Shown piece after piece: positions 52,984 through 60,247 of a DNA stretch of 64,000 nucleotides. This DNA is from Pseudomonas helleri (GTDB lineage Bacteria > Pseudomonadota > Gammaproteobacteria > Pseudomonadales > Pseudomonadaceae), in assembly GCF_001043025.1 (NCBI RefSeq), contig NZ_JYLD01000010.1, forward strand, positions 124,001-188,000, given 5' to 3'. The number at the start of each line of letters is the position of its first letter. Position 1 is the first letter of the stretch. The notes beneath the pieces are model-generated. The model saw only the letters and a list, made by a program, of their open reading frames with translations. It was not told the origin of the DNA and searched no databases. Position numbers and translations under genes: made by a program.

Positions 52984-55767
52984 CTAAGTACTCCGGCCGG
53001 CATGAGTTCGCATGTGACGCGTAAGCTGGCTGTTCTGGCTAAAACTCTTTGAGCATCCAGGCGCAGTGCATGGGTACGGCTTCTCGCCGGTATGAGTTCG
53101 CAAGTGCTCCTTAAGGTGGCTGTTCACGCTAAAGCTCTTTGAGCATCCAGGCGCAATGCACGAGTACGGCCTCTCGCCGGTATGAGTTCGCATGTGATCC
53201 TTAAGATTACCGTTCAGGGTAAAGCTCTTTGAGCATCCAGGCGCAGTGCACGGGTACGGCTTCTCGCCGGTATGAGTTCGTAAGTGACGCTTAAGACTGA
53301 TGAGAATTGCAAAGCTCATTGAGCATCCAGGTTCAGTGCACAGGTGCGGCCTCTCGCTGGTATGAGTTCGCAAGTGAACCGTAAGCTGGCCCTTCTGCTT
53401 AAAGCTCATTGAGCATCCAGGTTCAGTGCACGGGTGCGGCCTCTCGCCGGTATGAGTTCGCAAGTGATCCTTAAGATGGGTCTTCCATCCAAACCCTTTC
53501 ATGCAACCAGCCGCACCACAGTAAAAGCGCTTAAGTGCTGGCACAGCAGGCACTAGGAATGTGCCCTGCGAAGACGTCCCAGGCTGAGGCTCTGCAACAG
53601 CCGCCGGCAAGCTCTGTATGATCTGCTGAAACTGATCTTGAAAATCACTCTCTTGAAGGTCTGCATCTGCAACCTCCGCCGCGAGTGCAAAATCTCCAGC
53701 TTTACTGTCTTGTGTATCGTCATCGGCCAATAACGCTCGGGCTTGCGCGCCGGTCATTTCAGGGGCGGCCCCCACTGCGTCCACAATCCAATCCTCCCCG
53801 AGCTCCACGTCTGAGAGCTTGCGCACGCGTATACGCCCGTCCGCATCCACATGCCCTATCGGGTCGTTGCCGACAAACCCATACAGGTTCAAGCCATCAA
53901 TGGCGCCACCCGGATCGGGGTTCAGCCAGCGGTTTAGCCACGGGGCGTAGTAGCGATAGCCGTAGTAATACAGCCCTGAGGCATCGCGTTCCTTGCCTGA
54001 GTAACGAAGGGTTTTGTAGCTGGCTTCCACTTCATTGCGCCCGGCCCAGCACGCGGTACCGCCGAACGGGTAGTAGGTTTCCTGGCTGATCAGTTGGGCC
54101 TGATCGTCCAGCTCCAGCGTGCTGGAACCCAAGTGGTCATCGAGGGTGTAGCGCAACTGATCGTTGCCAAGGCCGGTGGGCGGTGTGTCCCAATGCAACC
54201 ATTGCACGCGGCACCGCCCGGCCTGAACAGTGACGACCTCAAGCTGTTCCTGGCTGGCGCTGTTGGTGCGCACCTCCAGCCCCGGCAGGTAGCGGGTTTC
54301 GGCGGTGTGACTGTTGGCCTGCGCTTGCCAGGTGCGGACTTTGCGCAGGCGCTTGCCTCCACCGCCGTAGATATAGCGCTCCTCGTCATTGGCGGCGTGC
54401 TGACGGGTGACCTGGGCGATTGCGCACAGTTGATTGCGGGCATCCCACTGTAGGGATTGGCCGGACTGCAAGATCAGCACATTGCCATTGGCGTCGTAGC
54501 TGTGTTCCGTTTCGCCGCTGCGCATAAGGCGGTTGCTGTGTGGGGCGATGTGCATCGACAGCGTGTGATTGATCGCCCCCAGGTGAATGCGCTCCAGCAG
54601 ATTGCCCGCCGCATCGTAGCGATAGGTTTCGCTGTAATTGACCACCTGGCTGGTGTCCGAAGTCTGCCAGGCCGGCAAGTCCGGGCCGAGTGACGGCTTG
54701 GCAGTCTCCCAACCGCTGGCTGCAATCAGTTGGTAGAGGCTGTCGTGGGTAAAGCGGCGAATGGGCTCGATGCGCTGATTGGCAAAATGTCGGGTGGCCA
54801 GGGTTGTGTCTTCAATCTCAACAAGGTTGCCGACCGGGTCGTAGCGGTAATGCAAATCTTGCAACAACGGTTTACCGGGCGCTTGCGCCTGTAGCCGAGC
54901 CAGACGGCCGGTCGACGCTTCGTGGACCAGACGCGTGACAACGCCATTGCCAGCGGTTTCGCTTTCGACTTGAGAAAAGGCGTTGTAGCAGATGTTGCTG
55001 ACCAAGATTTTTACAGCGCTGCTGCCCGCAACTTGCAGGCCGGTTTCGCGCAGTTGCCCGGCCACGGTGTGGCTGAAGTGTTGTTGATGCCCTTTGGCAT
55101 CGGTCTGGCTGAGCACTTCGCCAGCAGCGTTGAAATGCCAGCGGCTGATAAGCGGGTCGGCCTCCTCCAGCAACAGGTCGCGCTGCGCCTCAGGCTCGGG
55201 CCAATGAGGCAGGTCAAGGCTACGCCAAAACTGTTGGGTTTCTTCCAGCATTCCGCCTGCCAGACCGTATTCAGTCATGTGCCGCGTACCCGCCGGGTCG
55301 TCGTGGCGCAGTAACCTGCCGCAGCGGTTGTGCCGGGCGCTCTGCGCGCTGGCGCTGGCGTAGGCAAAGCGCTCGATCACATGGCTACGGTTTTCAGTCA
55401 CGCTGACCGGGCGCATCGAGTCGTCATAAGCGGTTTGCCAATGGCTCTCGCGGGTGTCCCATACCTCCAGCATCTGCCCGGCCTCGCCCGCCAGGCTGAC
55501 CCGCCACCCCGCATCGCTGCTGTCAGTGGCCAACACCTGACCGGACAGGCTGAACACGGTCAGCAGATTGGCCGGAGCCGAAGCGTGCGCGAACACACGC
55601 GGGTCGCGCTGTGCCACCAGCCGCCCCATGGGATCGAACACGCTCTGCGTCACCCGTTGCTCAGATGCTTGCCCACTCACTGAGCACGCAAACGCCACCG
55701 TGCGAATCGGCAAACCGCGCGGGTCGATAACGGCTAGCGTCGGCGTATGGGCGTGGAGCGACGTCAT
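52984..55767 (-). CDS. TccC-like RHS protein with C-terminal array of six C2H2 zinc fingers
   Basis: 927 aa. N-terminus HAHTPTLAVIDPRGLPIRTV and core stretches (FTHDSLYQLIAASGWE, YYPFGGTACWAGR, YSGKERDASGLYYYGYRYY, DPGGAIDGLNLYGFVGNDP) match Tc-toxin C components and the other RHS protein of this window. The core ends at D641-ADGRI. Residues 647-735 form an acidic linker with bulky hydrophobics. Residues 747-922 are six C2H2 zinc fingers in one frame, with first Cys at 750, 780, 810, 840, 870 and 900. Each is C-X4-C-X12-H-X3-H with the inner Phe and Leu, and they are joined by TGERP, TSERP or TGEKP linkers, as in eukaryotic transcription factors. Start chosen at ATG 55767 by similarity to the other RHS protein; GTG at 55797 is possible. 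No TcA/TcB gene is near. A host nucleic-acid-binding effector is inferred. Confidence 0.88.
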   Translation of the reverse strand: MTSLHAHTPTLAVIDPRGLPIRTVAFACSVSGQASEQRVTQSVFDPMGRLVAQRDPRVFAHASAPANLLTVFSLSGQVLATDSSDAGWRVSLAGEAGQMLEVWDTRESHWQTAYDDSMRPVSVTENRSHVIERFAYASASAQSARHNRCGRLLRHDDPAGTRHMTEYGLAGGMLEETQQFWRSLDLPHWPEPEAQRDLLLEEADPLISRWHFNAAGEVLSQTDAKGHQQHFSHTVAGQLRETGLQVAGSSAVKILVSNICYNAFSQVESETAGNGVVTRLVHEASTGRLARLQAQAPGKPLLQDLHYRYDPVGNLVEIEDTTLATRHFANQRIEPIRRFTHDSLYQLIAASGWETAKPSLGPDLPAWQTSDTSQVVNYSETYRYDAAGNLLERIHLGAINHTLSMHIAPHSNRLMRSGETEHSYDANGNVLILQSGQSLQWDARNQLCAIAQVTRQHAANDEERYIYGGGGKRLRKVRTWQAQANSHTAETRYLPGLEVRTNSASQEQLEVVTVQAGRCRVQWLHWDTPPTGLGNDQLRYTLDDHLGSSTLELDDQAQLISQETYYPFGGTACWAGRNEVEASYKTLRYSGKERDASGLYYYGYRYYAPWLNRWLNPDPGGAIDGLNLYGFVGNDPIGHVDADGRIRVRKLSDVELGEDWIVDAVGAAPEMTGAQARALLADDDTQDSKAGDFALAAEVADADLQESDFQDQFQQIIQSLPAAVAEPQPGTSSQGTFLVPAVPALKRFYCGAAGCMKGFGWKTHLKDHLRTHTGERPHPCTEPGCSMSFKQKGQLTVHLRTHTSERPHLCTEPGCSMSFAILISLKRHLRTHTGEKPYPCTAPGCSKSFTLNGNLKDHMRTHTGERPYSCIAPGCSKSFSVNSHLKEHLRTHTGEKPYPCTAPGCSKSFSQNSQLTRHMRTHAGRST
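52987..53520 (-). repeat. 90-base tandem repeats encoding the zinc fingers
   Basis: Six units of 90 bases, the last one (nearest 52987) incomplete and the first one (near 53520) more diverged. The framework part of each unit (plus strand GAGCATCCAGG..., ...GGTATGAGTTCG) is nearly identical across the inner units, while about 25 bases encoding the recognition helix vary. Residues at helix positions -1, 2, 3, 6 are WTHD, QGQV, IISR, LGND, VSHE and QSQR from finger 1 to 6. Confidence 0.9.
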
Positions 55768-55871
55768 GGGCAAGCTCTTGGGAGTGACCTGCCTCACAGC
55801 ATGCGCTCAGGAGGTGAGCACGTCTGCTGTCAGAAATGACAGTCATGAGCTGGAGGTCTGTGCATCACTGA

Positions 55872-55895
55872 ATCGCGAGCAAGCCCGCCCCCACG
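55872..55895 (-). repeat. Single degenerate REP
   Basis: On the minus strand GTGGGGGCGGGCTTGCTCGC, one arm of the GTGGGAGCGGGC subtype with a single change. An imperfect GCGGGCCCGC follows instead of an inverted partner. It lies between the zinc-finger RHS gene and a small periplasmic protein gene. Confidence 0.7.
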
Positions 55896-55919
55896 AATGA
55901 GCGGGCCCGCTTTAAAGGT

Positions 55920-56297
55920 TTATGGCTTGGCCACGTGCCACACACCGCCTTTGCCGTCGCCGGTTTTTTCACCAGGGCTCTTGTCGCCTGCAAAGGTGTA
56001 CAGCGGCTTATCCTTGTAGACCCATTGTTTCGTGCCGTCTGTGCGCTCGGTCGTTTTCCAGTCACCCATGTCTTTGGCGTCGGACTTGGCGGGCAGCGGT
56101 GGCCAGTTTTTGGCGCAGGTGTCGTAGCACGTCGACTTACCGTCCGCATCCTTGTCGTACGTGTAGAGCGTCAAGCCGACGTGATCAACCAGAAATCCGT
56201 CCTTGACCATCGCCGGCTCGTCAGCAAAGGCCAGCCCCGGAAGCGCCAGCGCGGCGGCCAGCAGCAATGCCTTCAGGGAAGTAGTGTTATAAGTCAT
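55920..56297 (-). CDS. Small periplasmic protein, COG4315-like (YxxxD repeats)
   Basis: 125 aa. Signal peptide about 1-25 (GLAFA-DE). The mature part holds TLYTYDKDADGKSTCYDTCAKNWPPL and PLYTFAGDKSPGEKTGDG, the repeated LYTY/F-x-x-D pattern of the COG4315 family, usually annotated as predicted lipoproteins although no lipobox Cys is seen here. Start ATG 56297 follows AAGGAC; the open frame upstream is polar. Function unknown. Confidence 0.85.
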   Translation of the reverse strand: MTYNTTSLKALLLAAALALPGLAFADEPAMVKDGFLVDHVGLTLYTYDKDADGKSTCYDTCAKNWPPLPAKSDAKDMGDWKTTERTDGTKQWVYKDKPLYTFAGDKSPGEKTGDGKGGVWHVAKP

Positions 56298-56377
56298 CGG
56301 AATCGTCCTTTTTGTGGTTGTACGATTTGAGATCAAAGCGTAGTCCACTAATCTGCGGAGCGCTTTTAGGCCCAAAG

Positions 56378-56395
56378 CTGTCACACGACTGCAAT
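56378..56395 (+). promoter_or_regulatory. Candidate Pho box upstream of phoB
   Basis: CTGTCAC-ACGA-CTGCAAT has two direct repeats with the 11-base periodicity of PhoB sites; the first half matches CTGTCAT in six of seven positions and the second in five. It lies 54 bases before the phoB start, consistent with autoregulation. Confidence 0.6.
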
Positions 56396-56448
56396 AATTC
56401 CGTTATCTAATGCGCCACAAGACAGTTAAATGACACGAGGGTTACGGC

Positions 56449-57141
56449 ATGGTTGGCAGGAGCATTTTGATCGTAGATGACGAGGCACCGATCCGCGAGA
56501 TGATCGCGGTGGCCTTGGAAATGGCTGGCTACGATTGCCTGGAAGCCGACAATGCTCAGGACGCTCACGCCATCATCGTGGACCGTAAGCCTGACCTGAT
56601 TCTGCTGGACTGGATGCTGCCCGGCGGCACATCGGGGATCGAATTGGCCCGTCGCCTGAAACGCGAAGAACTGACCAATGACATTCCGATCATCATGCTC
56701 ACCGCCAAAGGCGAAGAGGACAACAAGATCCAGGGCCTGGAAGTGGGCGCTGATGACTACATCACCAAGCCGTTTTCCCCGCGTGAACTGGTCGCCCGCC
56801 TCAAAGCCGTGCTGCGCCGTGCAGGCCCCGCCGACAACGAATCACCGATTGAAATCGGCGGCCTGCTGCTCGACCCCATCAGCCACCGCGTCACCATCGA
56901 CGGCACCCCGGCCGACATGGGCCCCACCGAATACCGCCTGCTGCAATTCTTCATGACCCACCAAGAACGTGCCTACACCCGTGGCCAGTTACTTGACCAA
57001 GTGTGGGGCGGCAACGTGTACGTTGAAGAACGGACCGTCGACGTGCACATCCGTCGCTTGCGCAAAGCCCTCGGCGAGGCGTATGAAAATCTGGTACAAA
57101 CCGTGCGCGGCACCGGTTATCGGTTTTCAACAAAAGCTTAA
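56449..57141 (+). CDS. phoB: Phosphate-response regulator
   Basis: 230 aa. Receiver domain (about 1-120) with acidic pocket Asp10/Asp11, phospho-acceptor Asp54 (LLDWMLP) and Lys in TKPFSP. The C-terminal OmpR-type winged helix (about 130-228) ends VRGTGYRFS. It activates Pho regulon promoters when phosphorylated by PhoR. Confidence 0.96.
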   Translation: MVGRSILIVDDEAPIREMIAVALEMAGYDCLEADNAQDAHAIIVDRKPDLILLDWMLPGGTSGIELARRLKREELTNDIPIIMLTAKGEEDNKIQGLEVGADDYITKPFSPRELVARLKAVLRRAGPADNESPIEIGGLLLDPISHRVTIDGTPADMGPTEYRLLQFFMTHQERAYTRGQLLDQVWGGNVYVEERTVDVHIRRLRKALGEAYENLVQTVRGTGYRFSTKA

Positions 57142-57164
57142 GAGCAGCAGCTAGCTATTGGCTG

Positions 57165-57207
57165 TAAGCGGCAAGCTTGGAGCTTGCTGCTTATAGCTTG
57201 CCGCTTA
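57165..57207. repeat. Inverted repeat between phoB and phoR
   Basis: TAAGCGGCAAGC / GCTTGCCGCTTA with a nested AAGCTTGG-AGCTTGC segment. It is different from the REPIN family. In the mRNA it would fold into a hairpin 20-65 bases after the phoB stop and could lower phoR expression relative to phoB. Confidence 0.65.
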
Positions 57208-57229
57208 AGCCCACAACGGGACGTGTGAC

Positions 57230-58552
57230 TTGAACCCAAATTGGCATGGCACTCTGATTCGCCATCTATTGCTTTTGATTACCGGCTGCCTGTTCATCGG
57301 GTTGATCAGTGGGTATTACGGCTGGAGCCTGGTCGTCGGTCTGGGCCTTTATCTGGGCTGGACCCTTAAACAGCTGCTGCGCCTGCACGATTGGCTGCGC
57401 AACCACCAACCCGACGAAGCACCGCCCGATGGCTATGGCCTGTGGGGTGAGGTGTTTGACAGCATCTACCACCTGCAACGCCGCGACCAGCGCGTACGCG
57501 GGCGCCTGCAAGCGGTGATTGACCGTGTGCAAGAGTCCACCGCCGCCCTCAAGGACGCCGTGGTCATGCTCGACAGCCATGGCGACCTGGAATGGTGGAA
57601 CCGCGCCGCCGAAACCCTGCTGGGCCTCAAGACCCCGCAAGACAGCGGCCAGCCGGTCACCAACCTGGTTCGCCACCCGCGCTTCAAGGAATACTTCGAC
57701 AACGGCAATTACGCCGAACCGCTGGAAATTCCTTCGCCGGTCAACGACCACCTGCGCATCCAGCTCTACATCACCCGCTATGGCAACAACGAGCACCTGA
57801 TGTTGGTGCGTGATGTCACCCGCCTCCACCATCTGGAGCAAATGCGCAAAGACTTCATTGCCAACGTCTCCCATGAACTGCGCACGCCGTTGACGGTGAT
57901 TTGCGGCTATCTGGAAACCCTGCTCGACAACGTCGATGACGTGAACCCGCGCTGGAAGCGCCCGCTGTCACAAATGCAGCAACAGGGCGAACGCATGCAG
58001 ACGCTGCTCAATGACCTGCTGTTGCTGGCCAAGCTGGAAGCCACCGACTACCCCTCGGACAACCAGCCGGTGCCTATCGACGCCTTGCTGCGCTCGATCA
58101 AGGGCGACGCCCAGGCGTTGTCCGGGCAACGCAACCAGACCATCACCCTGGACATCGACACCAACGTGGCCCTCAAGGGCAGCGAAGCCGAGCTGCGCAG
58201 CGCGTTCTCCAACCTGGTGTTCAACGCCGTCAAATACACCCCGGACGGCGGCTCTATCCGTATTCGCTGGTGGGCAGACCACTTGGGCGCGCACCTGAGC
58301 GTGCAGGATTCGGGGGTCGGCATCGACAACAAACACCTGCCGCGCCTGACCGAACGCTTCTACCGCGTAGACTCCAGCCGCAATGCCAGCACCGGCGGTA
58401 CGGGCCTGGGGCTGGCCATCGTCAAACACGTGCTATTGCGCCACCACGGGCACCTGGACATCAGCAGCGTATTGGGCCACGGCAGCACTTTTACCTGCCA
58501 ATTCGACCCGGTTCAGGTCATAAAACCCAGGATTAGCGCCTCCGTCAGCTGA
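57230..58552 (+). CDS. phoR: Phosphate-sensing histidine kinase
   Basis: 440 aa. Two close membrane segments (about 10-45), a linker, a PAS domain (about 100-200), the HisKA helix with phospho-His215 (NVSHELRTPL) and a HATPase domain with N-box, GVGI and GTGLGLAI. Start is TTG at 57230; the (M)NPNWHGTLIRHLLLL beginning is the usual PhoR start in Pseudomonas. Partner of PhoB. Confidence 0.95.
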   Translation: MNPNWHGTLIRHLLLLITGCLFIGLISGYYGWSLVVGLGLYLGWTLKQLLRLHDWLRNHQPDEAPPDGYGLWGEVFDSIYHLQRRDQRVRGRLQAVIDRVQESTAALKDAVVMLDSHGDLEWWNRAAETLLGLKTPQDSGQPVTNLVRHPRFKEYFDNGNYAEPLEIPSPVNDHLRIQLYITRYGNNEHLMLVRDVTRLHHLEQMRKDFIANVSHELRTPLTVICGYLETLLDNVDDVNPRWKRPLSQMQQQGERMQTLLNDLLLLAKLEATDYPSDNQPVPIDALLRSIKGDAQALSGQRNQTITLDIDTNVALKGSEAELRSAFSNLVFNAVKYTPDGGSIRIRWWADHLGAHLSVQDSGVGIDNKHLPRLTERFYRVDSSRNASTGGTGLGLAIVKHVLLRHHGHLDISSVLGHGSTFTCQFDPVQVIKPRISASVS

Positions 58553-58610
58553 CCCGTGTGGCAAAAGCCCACTAGGCAAGCACCGCATCAGCCGCTACAT
58601 TGCTTGGCCG

Positions 58611-58630
58611 GGGCCTGCATATGCAGGCCC
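58611..58630. other. Perfect 20-base palindrome after phoR
   Basis: GGGCCTGCATATGCAGGCCC, a loop-free palindrome 58 bases after the phoR stop and 45 bases before the next start. As RNA it could only form a tight hairpin; as DNA it is a candidate dimeric-protein site. No T-run follows. Confidence 0.5.
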
Positions 58631-58675
58631 TGAAACCCTCAACTCGTTGAATATTGGAACCCGTAAAACTCCATC

Positions 58676-60016
58676 ATGGACCCTTCCCCTGGCTTGACCC
58701 TCGCAACACTCTTCGCCGACTTCGGCATGATTCTTTTTGCTCTGATCCTGGTACTGCTCAACGGCTTTTTCGTTGCGGCTGAATTTGCCATGGTCAAACT
58801 GCGCTCGACCCGGGTCGAGGCCATCGCAGACGTCAACGGCTGGCGCGGGCAGATCCTGCGCACCGTGCACAACCAGCTCGACGCTTACCTGTCCGCCTGC
58901 CAATTGGGTATCACCCTGGCCTCGCTGGGCCTGGGCTGGGTCGGTGAGCCGGCGTTTGCCCACTTGCTCGAACCGCTGCTCGGCGCGCTGGGCGTGCAGT
59001 CGCCTGAAGTGATCAAAGGTGTGTCGTTCTTTACCGCCTTCTTCATCATTTCGTACCTGCACATTGTGGTCGGCGAACTGGCCCCTAAATCCTGGGCCAT
59101 CCGCAAACCCGAAACCCTGTCGCTGTGGACAGCCGTGCCGCTGTACCTGTTCTACTGGGCCATGTACCCGGCCATCTACCTGCTCAACGCCAGCGCCAAC
59201 GCCATTTTGCGGATTGCCGGCCAAGGCGAGCCCGGTGCTCACCATGACCACGCCTACAGCCGCGAAGAACTCAAACTGATCCTGCACTCCAGCCGTGGCC
59301 AGGACCCGAGCGACCAAGGCATGCGCGTGCTGGCCTCGGCCGTGGAAATGGGCGAGCTGGAAGTGGTCGACTGGGCCAATTCACGCGAAGACCTGGTGAC
59401 CCTGGACTACAAGGCGCCGCTCAAGGAAATCCTTGCGCTGTTCCGCCGTCACAAGTTCAGCCGCTACCCGGTCTACGACGCCGACACCAACACCTTTGTC
59501 GGTCTGTTGCACATCAAGGACCTGCTGCTTGAGCTGGCTGACCTCGATCACCTGCCCGAAACCTTCAACCTTGAAGAACTGATCCGCCCGCTGGAGCGCG
59601 TGTCACGCCACATGCCGCTGGCGCAGCTGCTGGAGCAGTTCCGCAAGGGCGGCGCGCACTTTGCGCTGGTGGAAGAAGCCGACGGCAAAGTGGTCGGCTA
59701 CCTGACCATGGAAGACGTGCTCGAAGTGCTGGTGGGCGACATTCAGGACGAACACCGCAAGGCTGAGCGCGGCATCCTCTCGTACCAGCCGGGCAAACTG
59801 CTGGTGCGCGGTGACACGCCGTTGTTCAAGATTGAGCGCCTGCTGGGCGTCGACCTTGACCACGTCGAAGCCGAAACCGTTGCGGGCCTGATCTACGACA
59901 CCCTCAACCGCGTGCCCGAAGAAGAAGAGCAACTGGAAGTCGAAGGCCTGCGCATCATCATCAAAAAGATGAAAGGCCCGAAAATCGTCCTGGCCAAAGT
60001 GCTGAAGCTCAATTAA
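58676..60016 (+). CDS. CNNM/CorC (HlyC)-type CBS-domain membrane protein
   Basis: 446 aa. A DUF21/CNNM transmembrane domain (about 1-200, three or four helices), a pair of CBS domains (about 215-345; FSRYPVYDADTNTFVGLLHIKDLL) and a C-terminal CorC_HlyC domain. The family is linked to Mg2+/Co2+ export and resistance, and is often mis-annotated as hemolysin. It follows phoBR in the same direction, an order shared by Pseudomonas genomes. Confidence 0.92.
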   Translation: MDPSPGLTLATLFADFGMILFALILVLLNGFFVAAEFAMVKLRSTRVEAIADVNGWRGQILRTVHNQLDAYLSACQLGITLASLGLGWVGEPAFAHLLEPLLGALGVQSPEVIKGVSFFTAFFIISYLHIVVGELAPKSWAIRKPETLSLWTAVPLYLFYWAMYPAIYLLNASANAILRIAGQGEPGAHHDHAYSREELKLILHSSRGQDPSDQGMRVLASAVEMGELEVVDWANSREDLVTLDYKAPLKEILALFRRHKFSRYPVYDADTNTFVGLLHIKDLLLELADLDHLPETFNLEELIRPLERVSRHMPLAQLLEQFRKGGAHFALVEEADGKVVGYLTMEDVLEVLVGDIQDEHRKAERGILSYQPGKLLVRGDTPLFKIERLLGVDLDHVEAETVAGLIYDTLNRVPEEEEQLEVEGLRIIIKKMKGPKIVLAKVLKLN

Positions 60017-60026
60017 CCCGGCCTTC

Positions 60027-60096
60027 CTGTAGGAGCGAGCTTGTCTCGCGATCTTTTGAGCGTTTAAAAGATCGCGAGGCAAGCTCGCTCCTACAG
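60027..60096. repeat. REPIN after the CNNM gene
   Basis: Inverted GTAGGAGCGAGCTTG arms, the left one with TCTCGC for CCTCGC, and a TTTGAGCGTTTAAAAG centre. It begins 10 bases after the stop codon. Confidence 0.9.
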
Positions 60097-60247
60097 TGAA
60101 GATGCAAATGTTTCACAAATGTTTCAACACACCGCCAGCTGTGCGATGCTGGCGTTCTGCTCAATTGCCGACTACAGCTTAAGAAACATCTGTAAGAACG
60201 GCCTGCAGCTATCTGATCCTCCAAAGTATCCACCACAGGGAGCCAGC

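Noticed and set aside
52987..53520. Regular repeats that could be taken for a CRISPR array or satellite
   Set aside because: The period is 90 bases, without short unique spacers of CRISPR type, and every unit is in frame coding for a complete C2H2 finger with Zn ligands kept.
52984..53530. Eukaryotic contamination or assembly chimera as source of the zinc fingers
   Set aside because: The fingers are in frame with the RHS core through a coherent linker, without stop or intron, and are followed directly by bacterial intergenic sequence and the spu terminator. Long-read confirmation would settle it fully.
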